64,000 nucleotides of DNA, from contig JANFAH010000011.1 in NCBI GenBank assembly GCA_024663395.1, forward strand, positions 434,001 to 498,000, given 5' to 3'. Shown piece after piece: positions 24,262 to 34,319 of the stretch. Position 1 is the stretch's first letter. Every line of letters starts with the position of its first letter. The position numbers and the translations under genes were made by a program. This DNA comes from Pisolithus tinctorius. Taxonomy: Eukaryota; Basidiomycota; Agaricomycetes; Boletales; Pisolithaceae. The notes below the pieces were generated by a model. That model saw only the letters and a program-made list of their open reading frames with translations. It searched no databases and was not told where the DNA came from.

Positions 24262-25548
24262 ATGAGAACTCGAGCTCAATCCCAGAGAGAGGTCGCTGAG
24301 AACCTCGCTGTAGCGCTAGCTAATCCGCGCCGACTCCCTTCCGTCGTTGAACAATTCCAGTCATTCTCCGCTTGACGCCGCTCTCGCGCTGAGGGTGAAA
24401 GCACTTCGCAAGCTGGTCGCTCCGACCTCCACCCAACAACTTTCCATACTCTGTCTCCTCGTAACCGAGATGATGGACCCGATCCCGACCCTGACTATCC
24501 TGATGGTGATCCCGACGGCGGGGGCAGCGGTGACGGGGATGTCCCCAAAGACCCGGCTGAGCCGCCAGAGGATCCCCTCGTAGCTCTTGCTAGAGCTGTC
24601 CATGCACTTGCGCGGTCTAGTTCGCGCGCTGGGGACTCTGCTCCGAAAACCAAGGTCCGCGAGCCTGACACCTTCGACGGCTCCGACCCCAAAAAACTCC
24701 GCGAGTTCCTCGTTCAATGCGAGTTGAACTTCCAAGACCGCCCTCGCGCATTCCGCTCCGACAGAGCAAAAGTTACCTTCGCTCAATCCTATCTTAAGGG
24801 TATGGCCCTGGCTTGGTTCGAGCCAGATTTGCTAAACCCCGACAACTATGACCGCCCGCTCTGGATGGATGACTACCATGAGTTCTTACAAGAGCTCACA
24901 TCCAACTTTGGTCCGCATGATGCCATAGCAGATGCCGTCCAACAACTCGAGAACCTAACCATGAAAGATGGGTCTCGTATTACCAAATATGTTGTGGAGT
25001 TCAATCGCTGGGCTTCGCAGGTCAAGGACTACGGTGTCGGTGCACTCCGTCACCGCTTCTATAGCGGACTTCCAGACCGCATCAAGGACGAGATCGCTTG
25101 CGTCGGAAAACCTTCCACCCTCGCACAACTCCGCGAACTCGCTCAGACCATCGATGCGCGTTACTGGGAGCGCAAAGCAGAGATCTCGCGCACCACCAAG
25201 TCCGCCTCCGACAAGTCGCAGTCTTCCAATTCCGACAATAAAACTAAATCGTCGTCCTCCTCGTCCTCCGCTCCAAAGTCCGACGCCAAGGGCAAGGGCA
25301 AACAGAAAGATCCGCCCAAGTCCGACGCGTCTAAGTCCGATATTGCCCACCTTCTGGGTAAAGATGGCAAACTCACCTCCGCTGAACGCCAGCGCAGGAT
25401 GAAGAATAACCTCTGCCTCTTCTGTGGCGAGGCTGGCCATTCCGCCAAGGACTGTCCCAAGTCCACCTCTTGCACAGCCAAAGCCCGTGCAGCTATGGCT
25501 GAAACTCCGCCTACTCTGCCTGCAGAGAAGGCAGAGTCAAAAAATTAG
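24262..25548 (+). pseudogene. gag: Gypsy-1 gag (nucleocapsid), one internal stop
   Basis: Gag is the structural protein that packages element RNA in virus-like particles. The frame opens M-R-T-R-A-Q-S-Q-R-E and is cut by TGA at 24373-24375, where Gypsy-2 has CGA. It then runs open through the capsid-like block W-F-E-P-D-L-L-N-P-D and the zinc knuckle C-L-F-C-G-E-A-G-H-S-A-K-D-C (C-x2-C-x4-H-x4-C) near 25408-25450. Lys/Ser-rich linkers precede the knuckle. It ends TAG at 25546-25548 directly after the slippery heptamer. Translation from a downstream Met (for example 24724) could give a truncated product. Confidence 0.9.
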
Positions 25549-25583
25549 TCCGCTCCTCCAGGGAGCTCGCACAGCCTGGAGGA
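25539..25583 (+). promoter_or_regulatory. Programmed -1 frameshift signal, gag to pol (Gypsy-1)
   Basis: The heptamer A-AAA-AAT (25539-25545) is in the gag frame immediately before the TAG stop. An 8-nt spacer follows, then a 9-bp perfect stem, TCCTCCAGG (25554-25562) with CCTGGAGGA (25575-25583), closing a 12-nt loop. The -1 frame is open from the heptamer into pol. Sequence and spacing are the same in Gypsy-2. Confidence 0.8.
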
Positions 25584-28500
25584 AGCGTTGAACCCAACTG
25601 TGCGCCACCGGACATCCGACTCAACGCGTCCGCTCTTTCTAGTCCCAACTCTTTACTTCCGTCTGTAACCCTTCCGGATTATTCTGTCGATACTTTTTCT
25701 GCGTTGATCGATTCTGGTTCTTCTCATTGCTTCGTAGACCCGTCTGTAGTTAAAAAATATGCTATTCCTGTTTCCTCCGTTTCTCCGCCAATTCCACTCC
25801 GCTTGTTTGATGGTAGTACAAATGCTGTCATTTCCCAAGAAGTAGATCTTTCCCTCCGCTTTCCTTCCGGTGATGTCAATTCCGTTTCATTTTATGTTAC
25901 TCCGTTGGATTCTTCATGTTCGCTGGTATTAGGACACAACTGGCTCACCCGCTTCAATCCGCCGATTGACTGGGTACTGGGCAGTATATCGTTCAAACCA
26001 TCGTTACAGGGAATGCCGACACCCCAGGCGCCTTCGTCACCTTCTGCTGCGACTTCCGCTCCGGATCCGACACCCTCTGCTCCGTCTGCAGCTCCGTCTG
26101 CAACTCCGACCAACTCGCTGCGCTCCGCTCCACTCGTCTCACTCATCAATGCTGCTGCATATGTCAGAGCCTGTGCTCTCCCTGGCTCCAGACAGTTCTG
26201 CTTACAGCTCTCCGCTGATGATGTGAAGCTTCGTGCATCCTCCACTTCATCTCCGCCTCCTGACCTCTCCTCGGTTCCTTCTGAGTATCACGAGTTTGCC
26301 GATGTCTTCAGTAAAGACAAGGCCACTGAACTTCCACCACACTGCTCGTTCGATCTCAAGATCGACCTCAAGGAAGGAGCTTCTCCGCCCATCGGTACAA
26401 TCTACTCTCTTTCTCCGCCAGAGCTTGAGGCTCTCTGCACCTTCATTGACGAGCATCTTGGCTACGGTTTCATCAAGCAGTCCACCTCCGCTCACGGTGC
26501 CCCTGTCCTCTTCGTGAAGAAGAAGGATGGCTCACTCCGCCTCTGCGTTGATTATTGAGGACTCAATAAAATCACGAAAAAAGACCGCTATCCGCTGCCA
26601 CTCATCTCCGACCTACTCGACTCTCCAAGCCGCGCTAAAGTCTATACCAAGATCGACCTCCGCCATGCCTATCATCTGGTCCGCATCGCAGACGGAGATG
26701 AATGGAAAATGGCTTTCCGCACTCGTTATGGTTCTTACGAGTGGCGGGTAATGCCATTCGGTCTGACTAATGCGCCTGTGGCCTTCCAGCAGTTTGTTAA
26801 TAGCATCTTTGCAGACGTGCTCGATGTCTGCGTCGTGGTATACCTCGATGACATCTTCATCTATTCGCAGGACATGGAGTCGCATTGCGAACACGTAAAA
26901 GAGGTACTCCGCCGCCTTCGAAAGCATGGTCTTTATGCCAAGCCAGAGAAGTGCGAGTTTCACTCCGACTCCGTCGAGTACCTCAGTTATGTTCTTTCTC
27001 CCTCCGGTCTCACCATGTCCGCTGAGAAGGTTCAGGCAGTCCGCGACTGGCCTGAGCCGCGGAAGGTGCGAGACATCCAGTCTTTCCTTGGTTTCGCAAA
27101 TTTCTATAGACGATTCATTAATAACTACTCCGACATCGTCGTTCCGCTCACTCGCCTCACGCGAAAGGGTGCTCCTTGGAACTTTTCCGAGGAGTGCCGC
27201 TCCGCCTTCCTCTGCCTGAAGGATGCCTTCAGCTCCGCTCCTATTCTCACTCACTGGGTCCCTGACGCTCCGCTTACAGTGGAAACCGACGCCTCCGACT
27301 ATGCCATTGCTGGCATTTTGTTGATCACCTGCTCCGACGGTGAACTCCGCCCAGTCACTTTCTACTCCCGCACCATGACCGTGCCAGAACTCAATTATGA
27401 TACCCACGACAAGGAGCTGTTGGCCATCTTTGAGGCCTTCCGCCATTGGCGGCATTACTTAGAAGGCTCCGCCTTACCTGTCAACATGGTGACGGACCAC
27501 AAAAACCTTGAGTACTTTTCTACCTCCAAGGTTCTCACTCGTCGACAGGCCCGCTGGTCGGAGTACCTTTCCCAGTTCAATCTTTCCATCCGCTTCCGAC
27601 CTGGCCGCTTGGGAGCCAAACCCGACACACTTACACGACATTGGGACGTCTACCCAAAAGGGGGGGATAGGGACTACGCGCAGGTAAATCCTCACAATCT
27701 CCGCCCTATGTTTACACAGGAGCAACTCGCGTCGTCCCTCCGTACCACTACCCTCATGGCACCTGTGCTCCGCGCCGCCATGGTCTTCGATGTTGAGTGC
27801 TTGCACTCCGACATCATCTCCGCCCTACCATCCGACCCTGTCTCCGCCAGCCATCTTCCAACTCCAACTAAGCCTCGGTGGTCCTTGGACTCCGACAGTC
27901 TACTCCGCCTTGACGGTCGTATCTTTGTCCCTGACATTGATGACCTCCGCCTCCGAGTGCTTCGGTTCAAGCATGATCATCCTCTAGCAGGCCATTTTGG
28001 GCAGAACCGCACCTTAGAACTCGTCCGCAGGGACTACATGTGGCCCAACCTCCGCTCCGACGTAAAGGAATACGTCAGGTCTTGCACCGCCTGTGGACGG
28101 AGCAAAACTCCGCGTCACCGCCCTTATGGTCTACTGAAGCAACTCCCCATCCCAGAGAGACCTTGGAACTCCATCTCCATGGACTTCATCGAACACCTCC
28201 CCAACTCCAATGGCTACTCCACCATACTCGTGGTAGTGGACCGCCTCTCAAAGCAAGCGGTGTTCATCCCCACCCACAACTCCGTCACCTCTGCCGAACT
28301 CGCTAAGCTCTTCCTAACCCATGTCTTCTCCAAGCACGGAGTACCAGCTAATGTCACCTCCGACAGAGGTCCTGAGTTCGTCTCTCACTTCTTCCGCTCT
28401 CTAGGAAAGGCCCTTGACATGCGTCTTCACTTCACCTCGGGTTACCACCCAGAAGGCGATGGCCAGACCGAGCGAACGAACCAGACCCTCGAGCAGTACC

Positions 28501-29264
28501 TTCGTGTCTACTGTAACTACCAACAGGACAACTGGGCTGAGCTGTTACCTCTAGCGGAGTTCGCTTTCAACAATGCACCAAGTGCGACAACTGGAGTTTC
28601 TCCCTTCTTCGCTAACAAGGGATACCATCCAAACCTGTCTGTGGTCCCTGACCAAGACTTCACCTCTCCAAGGGCTCATGACTATGTCGTTGAGCTCTCC
28701 GCCCTTCATGGTTTCCTCCGCTCCGAAATGTCCGCTGCTCAACAGCGCTACCAGGGTCCAGCAGATGCTAAACGCATACCTCCGCCTGAGTTCAAGGTCG
28801 GAGAACAGGCCTACGTCAAAGCCAAGTACTTCCGCTCCACTCGCCCTTCGGAGAAACTCTCCGAAAAGTACTTAGGTCCGTTCACCATCTTGGCCAGGCC
28901 AGGTACGCACTCCGTTACCCTTAAGCTCCCTGACTCTATGCGCTCGGTACATCCGGTCTTCCATGTCTCACAACTGGAAGCCGCAGCGGCTAATCCTTTC
29001 CAAAACCGACAACAACCTCCGCCTCCGCCAGTGGATGTCGATGGTGACCTTGAGTACGAAGTATCGGAGATACTCGACTCTAAGGTGGACCGCCACCGCT
29101 GCCACTGTCAACTCTTGTACCTGGTCCGCTGGGCTGGTTACGAGAACACCGACGAAGAAACCTCTTGGTTGCTTGCAACTGAGCTAGATCGCGCTTCCGA
29201 CATAGTATCCGCTTTCCATGAACACTATCCACACAAACCTGGCCCATACCAACCTCCACCATAA
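25545..29264 (+). pseudogene. pol: Gypsy-1 pol polyprotein with chromodomain, one internal stop
   Basis: Pol is read in the -1 frame from the heptamer. Protease: L-I-D-S-G-S-S-H-C-F-V-D near 25705. Reverse transcriptase: catalytic Y-L-D-D near 26845. RNase H: V-E-T-D-A-S-D-Y near 27280. Integrase: HHCC zinc finger (27970-28110, ending C-T-A-C-G-R-S-K) and the D,D,E residues in S-M-D-F-I-E-H, T-S-D-R-G-P-E-F and P-E-G-D-G-Q-T-E-R-T. Chromodomain (about 29045-29190): Y-E-V-S-E-I-L-D, Y-L-V-R-W-A-G-Y and E-E-T-S-W-L. TGA at 26556-26558 replaces CGA in the motif D-Y-R-G-L-N-K of the reverse transcriptase. Everything after it is open to 29264. The chromodomain suggests targeting to methylated-histone heterochromatin. 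Confidence 0.95.
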
Positions 29265-29328
29265 ACTCCGCCCACATATCCTTCCTCCTCGGGCCAACTC
29301 CGCCCCTTACCGAACTATCTTAAGTACT

Positions 29329-30619
29329 TTAGAATTTTCTCCGCTTATCCGTTTCACTTCTCAGAGTCACAAACAAAATCACAAGTCTATCTCGTAGTAA
29401 AATTTCCTGCTCTCCTTTGACTTCTTCCTCGTTATCCCCCTCCGCACCTTCGTCTGCTTCCTCTCGCTGTTCCTCCGCCGCCTCTGACTGAGGCCTTTTC
29501 CAACCTCCTCCCGCGCGCTCGAGTTCAGCCAGTCTGGCTTCACGCGCGTCTTCCCTTCTCCTCATCTCCGCCCACTCCGCCCATGCGCGGTACATCCCCC
29601 ACTCGTCGGCAGTCCGCTCCACTGCCTCCGCCATCCGCTCCGCTGCCTCTGCCATCCTCTCGAAGGCTGTCGCAGCCTTTTCATGTGCCACCGCATGCCT
29701 CTCTGCAGCCTGCAGCTGCCGCTCCTGCTCCCACTCCGTCCACCAGGAGGAGACCCCCGAGGGTCCCTCAAGCGGCGTCTCCGGTTCCTCCTCGTCCTCT
29801 CCGCCTGCCTCCCGCTTGTCGTCCGCTTCCTCCGTCTCCGTCGCTCTCTCCTTTCCCTTCCCTCGCGTCCTCTTCTTCTTCTCTCCTTGGGAGCTCCCCG
29901 TCCCTGCTCTCTTCCGCAAGGGCCCCGCCGCCGCCTCTTCCCGCGTCCAGCTGCACGTCTTCTTTTTGTTATGGCAGGGCACACAGGCCCTGGTCTTACC
30001 TTGTCCTGGCTCGCACTGGCCCGCCATAAGACTCGCTACGCAGCGAGTGCAGGGGGGCCGCCTGGTCGCGGTGACCACCACAGAGGCCCCAGGCACCTTC
30101 TGGGCGGTGTTGACGTCGTACACCGCGCCGGTCAACCTGAAATAGAGTAAGGTCAAAAAGTAATAAAAATAATAGGTCAGCTCCGCCTGGCTTGCAGTAA
30201 TCTGCTACTCACCTCTGTGCGGCCTCGTCCCTCCTGGCCTGGGCTCTCTCCTGAGAGGCTCTCTGCCTCTGCCTCTCCGCCTCTTCCTCTGCCGCCCTCT
30301 TCTTTCGAGCCTCCTCTTCCTCTGCCGCCTTTTTCCGCTGAGCCTCCTCTTCGGCTCTCTTCTTCCGCTCCGCCTCCAATCGCTCCTCCTCCGCCCTCCG
30401 CCTCTTGGCCTCCTCGCGCTTGGCCTTGCGCTCTGCCTCGCACTCTCTCTCTCTCCGCTCGACCTCCTCTCGTCGGCGTGCCTTCTCCGTGGACTTCTCT
30501 CGCTCGGTGTCGGTAGAGTCGTCGGTCAGGACGACCAACTCTTCATCCGCAACTTGGGAGTAGTCGCGGACGTGGCCAGGGGTTGGTTGGGGGGTTTTGC
30601 TCTGGCGATGGGAGGACAT
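29329..30619 (-). CDS. Antisense spliced gene of Gypsy-1: coiled-coil, six-cysteine protein
   Basis: It lies between pol and the 3' LTR on the opposite strand to gag-pol. Exon 1 (30619-30213) begins M-S-S-H-R-Q-S-K-T-P-Q-P-T-P-G-H, then a long Glu/Arg/Lys/Ala coiled coil. The intron (30212-30137) has GTGAGT and TTTCAG borders. Exon 2 (30136-29329) begins L-T-G-A-V-Y-D-V-N-T-A-Q. It carries six cysteines spaced C-x2-C-x8-C-x9-C-x2-C-x6-C, close to a fungal Zn(II)2Cys6 cluster, followed by basic K/R-G-K runs and a second helical region. The predicted length is 404 residues. The copy in Gypsy-2 is 396 residues with the same splice sites and only in-frame length changes. Both are open although gag or pol is broken. 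I do not know a described family; function is unknown. Confidence 0.75.
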
Positions 30620-30799
30620 GATGATGGGGGGAGGATACGAAGTTTCGGTACCCTAACACGTGTTTTTAAGCGGTACTTCGAACTCCGACGGAGCTCCGCC
30701 GCGGCTAAAGCCATTATCCTCGAGGCATCAAAGTAATTTCAAATGATCAACTCGTGTTGATCTCGTCCCGTACATGCAGCCTTCAGGGGTTCAGGCCCT

Positions 30800-30809
30800 A
30801 AGGGGGGGG
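30800..30809 (+). other. Polypurine tract of Gypsy-1
   Basis: AAGGGGGGGG ends three bases (CAC) before the 3' LTR and is the expected plus-strand primer. The same tract lies at 40142-40151 on the minus strand in Gypsy-2. Confidence 0.75.
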
Positions 30810-30812
30810 CAC

Positions 30813-31526
30813 TGTCATGACCGTGCGTTCATTATAGGTCCCTATACGCTCCGCACCCTACTCCGCCAGTTGTTCACTCACTCCGCACCAACTCCGCCCA
30901 ACATCTGCTGTTTACGAACAATCTCCGCTCCGACTGCTGTCGGACTTGTGTTACTCTCCTACCGGACCGAGCGGTCCGTTCTCTGAGGGGTCATGTGACT
31001 ACCTTCGCAGTCAGGTACTCCGCAGTGCGCTCACCGCATGGTCCAGTGTCTGGACTATTTCCTTTTCTAGATGTTCTGTGTTACCCGTTCGTATGTCCTC
31101 TGTCCACCCTTCATTCGTCGTCCAGGAAATTTTACTTGAAAATTTATCAGTCTCCATATGTCAGTTCCGATTCCGATTACTGTACCTCCATAACAGTATA
31201 AAAGCATGTACTGTACTCCGCTGTTCTTTAGTACGAATATCAACTTAGTTCCTACTCCCTCTGATTCCGTCTTCTGCCTGTCGGAGTTATCTCCGACTCT
31301 CTGTCTGTACTCTCCCTCTGAAATACGAGGGCTGAGATCGTGCAAGGGGGTAGCGCACGAGCTAAACCCGACACCCTCACTCCGCTCCGCCTTTGTCTCA
31401 GCGGTCTTCGTTCCTGCTGACACTCTGCTAGTCGGAGTTCTGTTCTTCTGTGTCGGACTTGCTTCCGAACCCCTCTCTAGGCCTTATATAGCGTCGGAGT
31501 TGGTCGGAGTAGGCCCGGACTTGACA
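30813..31526 (+). repeat. Gypsy-1 3' LTR
   Basis: 714 bp, same length as the 5' LTR. The 15 differences I find are all CG versus TG or CA. It is followed by the duplicated GGTTG. Confidence 0.95.
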
Positions 31527-32240
31527 GGTTGTCTACCTCTCCCATGACCAAGTCCTGTGCATGTAGTATCAGCTCTGATGCATCAATACCAGAGTGACAA
31601 TACCCAGTCCATGGCCAGCAATGACTCAAGTGCTGCAATGACACAAGTTCCCCAAGGTCAACCACAGTGGCATACTGCAGCTAAAGATGCCATAGTAGCA
31701 CTGGCATCAACATCAGCATCATTCCTTGTTGACAGTTCACCACTTACCTCTTCTCACCAGCTTCCAGAGTATCAACCTCTTGTGTTGACACCAACACACA
31801 AACAGAAGTGCCCATTATTGGATGAAGAACCAATAAATGACAATGAGAAAGCCTACCAGAAAGCATTGCAAGATTCCTATGCTTGTGAAGCTAATTATCA
31901 GAGTGCACTTGTTGGCATGCAGTCCACAGTAGTCCTGCAATCAATGTTTTGTAACTGGCACTCACAGCAATTGGCAAGTCAAGAAGAAAGCCAGGGGCAA
32001 AAAAAAAGGAAAGCTCAATAGCAATGGCCCCCCAAAGCTGCTTACTGGCAGTGAATTCTATGAGCATGTTGTGGAGCATCATCAGGCAGTCAAAGAAGAA
32101 AGGATGGCATGGGAAAACTGCTGAAAGGAGAAGGACAAACAGGCAGGTGTTATGGCAGCTTGGAAAGAAGCAGATGATCAGTGGACACATAATGTACCTA
32201 CTTTGTACTGTATCATACAACCAAACAAGGTTGACAATCA
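31527..32240 (+). pseudogene. Pogo-like transposase, 3' part, beyond the Gypsy-1 insertion
   Basis: The frame left at 23486 resumes here after the duplicated GGTTG. Residues such as V-V-S-A-L-M-H-Q-Y-Q begin a long Gln/Ser-rich C-terminal region ending near K-K-R-K-A-Q at 32020. After an A9 run the reading continues in another frame with L-L-T-G-S-E-F-Y-E-H and K-E-A-D-D-Q-W to about 32235, as in fungal pogo C-termini. One more TGA in a likely Arg position occurs just after the junction. Confidence 0.7.
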
Positions 32241-32499
32241 GCCATGTTGCACAGACCAGCTAAAGTTGAGCCCACCTCTGAGTTGTCATTGTGTCACACA
32301 GCATAGCCATGATCATTGGATGTCACCATACTGCACAGTGTGGCTGAGGGGTTACTACTATATACATCTTGCCTGGATAATCCTGGCATGGATTCTGGCA
32401 AGTTGGGAAAGGTCTGGTACTAACCTGGTCTGGGCTCACTGGCATGAGCCCAGCATGTGTCAGCAATTGCCAGTGGGTCAGAAGGCATTCCACTGTAAT
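32241..32499. other. Flank of pogo-like element
   Basis: CpG-poor sequence with repeated C(C/T)TGG(A/C) words (near 32370-32400) similar to words at 21990-22015. These could be remains of the element ends, but I could not align a terminal repeat. Confidence 0.3.
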
Positions 32500-33620
32500 T
32501 CTATTGGGTTGGTATGAATGCTGGGCTAATTCCAGTAAGCTGGGACAAATGCCAGGATAATGCCAATAAGCCAGGAAACATACCAGTCTTATGCTAGTGG
32601 GCCAGCACAGATGCCAAGGTGGTGATGGTCAGTTGGCATGGATGCTGAGCTAATTCCAGTTGGCTGGTATGGATGACAGCCACCACACTATTTCCAGTGG
32701 GTTGGAAGGCATACCAATGTACATCCATTGGGCTGGTATGAGTTACAGCCACTTCTAGTATGCCAGGTCACATACTGGCCTTATGCAAGTGGGCCGTGAC
32801 AGGTGCCTGGATTATGGCAGGTAGTTGGAATATATGGCTAGCCAGCTTTCATGCCAGTATTAGTAAGCCAGGACCCATACCAGTATAGTGCAAATATGCT
32901 GGAATAGAGGATAAGCTGGTGGTGGTGTGTGGGCATGGATGCTCATCTAATTCCAGGTGGGCCAGATGGATCACAGCCTCCAGGATATTTCCAGTGGTTT
33001 GGAAAGCACACTAGTGGGATTCTATTGGGCCAGTATGACTTCCTGACATTTCCAGTTAGCTGGGCCAGATCCCATGTTATTGCCAGTGAGCCAGGATATC
33101 TACTTGGCTGAATCTAGGGGACTGGCAGGGGGCCAAGGCCGGTGACAGTTGGTTGGCATCAATTCCTAACTAACTCCAGTTGGCCGGAATGGATCACAAC
33201 CTCCAGGTTATTTACAGTGGTTCAGAAGGCATTCCAGTGGGATGGTATTGGGCCAGTATATGTTCCAGCCAAATCCAGTCAGCCGGGTCAAATTCCCAGT
33301 TGTTGACCATGACCTGGGACACCTACCTGCCACAATGTAGTGGGCTGGTGGCAGTTGTTTGGCATCAATTCTGAACAAACTCCAGTTGGCTGGGATGGAT
33401 GACACCCTCTGGGCTATTTACAGTGGTTCAGAAGGCACTCCAGTGGGATTCTATTGGGCCAGTATATGTTCTGGCAAAGTCCAGTCAGCCAGGTCAAATT
33501 CCCAGTTGGTTACTGTAACCTGGGCCACATACTGGCCTTATGCTAGGGGACTGGGACAGATGCCCAGCCTATGGTGGTTGATTGGCATGGATGCCCAGTT
33601 AAGGCTGCTTAATGTTACCA
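32500..33620 (+). repeat. Degenerate tandem repeat, unit about 205-225 bp
   Basis: Units opening with GGCATxxAT and then xAA(C/T)TCCAG(T/G)(T/A/G) start near 32636, 32932, 33156, 33361 and 33586, with a more diverged one near 32513. Each contains TTTxCAGTGGxT(C/T)xGAA(A/G)GCA and ATTGGGC(C/T)(A/G)GTAT. Spacing is about 225, 205 and 225 bp for the better copies and about 296 bp for an older one. It is almost free of CpG, with many CCAGT/TGGCT words. Noncoding. Confidence 0.75.
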
Positions 33621-34319
33621 GTTTAGATGATGGGCTAGTCTTTTGGCATCCCCTGGCAAATGCATGAGCCATACAAATAGTGTCCCATATATATTGGCTG
33701 GGCTGGGAAGCTATTGTCTATGGGGCTTATATATCAGTGGCCTGTGTAATAAGGCTTGGCTGGACCTGCAGTGTTCCATTTGGAACGGTGGGAGCATATT
33801 TCAGTGTGCCATGCACATCAGCCTCAGCCCAAATAGGAGTGCCCATGTACTATGGAGGGCTTATAGTCCATTGTACCATGACCTTGGGGTGGGCCCAGAT
33901 ATTGTGATCCCATAGGACAGGCTGGATGAATACTCCAGTGTTTCATGGTGTACAGGAGGCCCATGATACGGTGTCCTGTCTGTCTTGGGTCAGCCTGTGT
34001 ATTATGATCACCATTCCATGTGGTCTGGCACATATGCCATGGTCTTGTGCACAACAAGCAAGCCAGTCTCCCAGTGTGCCATGTGACTGGATTCAGCTTG
34101 AGTTGAAGTGTTCTGCCAATTATGGACCAGCCATAGTCAATATTTGGGAGAGGTATATGGCAAATAACTTGGCTTGGGATGGCATATAATATCTATAGAA
34201 CTACCTTTACATAGACCCCCTATTGGATAAGTGTAGGTTATATGGAATGTCCCACTGGACCTGCAGGCATCAACCAAGTTTGGACATTCTGAACTCTCAT
34301 CCAATCCCCACAGGGTATC
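33621..34319. other. CpG-poor debris between tandem repeat and oxygenase remnant
   Basis: No gene recognised. Short words such as CAGTGTxCCAT recur (33768, 33802, 33940, 34075), suggesting another very degenerate repeat. Confidence 0.35.

Larger units (their letters stand above)
23487..31526 (+). mobile_element. Gypsy-1: complete Ty3/Gypsy chromovirus, nested in the pogo-like element
   Basis: The element is 8040 bp with two 714-bp LTRs (TGTC...GACA) and is flanked by the 5-bp duplication GGTTG (23482-23486 and 31527-31531). Order: 5' LTR, primer-binding site, gag, -1 frameshift, pol (protease, reverse transcriptase, RNase H, integrase, chromodomain), spliced antisense gene, polypurine tract, 3' LTR. 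Gag has one premature TGA (24373) and pol one (26556), both in place of CGA, so this copy is probably not autonomous now. The two LTRs differ at 15 sites by my alignment, all CpG transitions. Confidence 0.95.

Noticed and set aside
23741..24299. Open frames of 118-139 residues inside the Gypsy LTRs, on both strands
   Set aside because: Present in all four LTRs, but the LTRs are nearly identical apart from CpG sites, so the openness is inherited and not evidence of selection; no domain is visible.
26613..27455. 280-residue open frame antisense to Gypsy-1 reverse transcriptase
   Set aside because: It lies opposite conserved pol codons and has no motif; only a composition shadow.
29583..30145. 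Pro/Ser-rich plus-strand frames over the Gypsy-1 antisense gene
   Set aside because: They are shadows of Glu/Arg-rich codons on the other strand and are not kept with constant borders between the copies.
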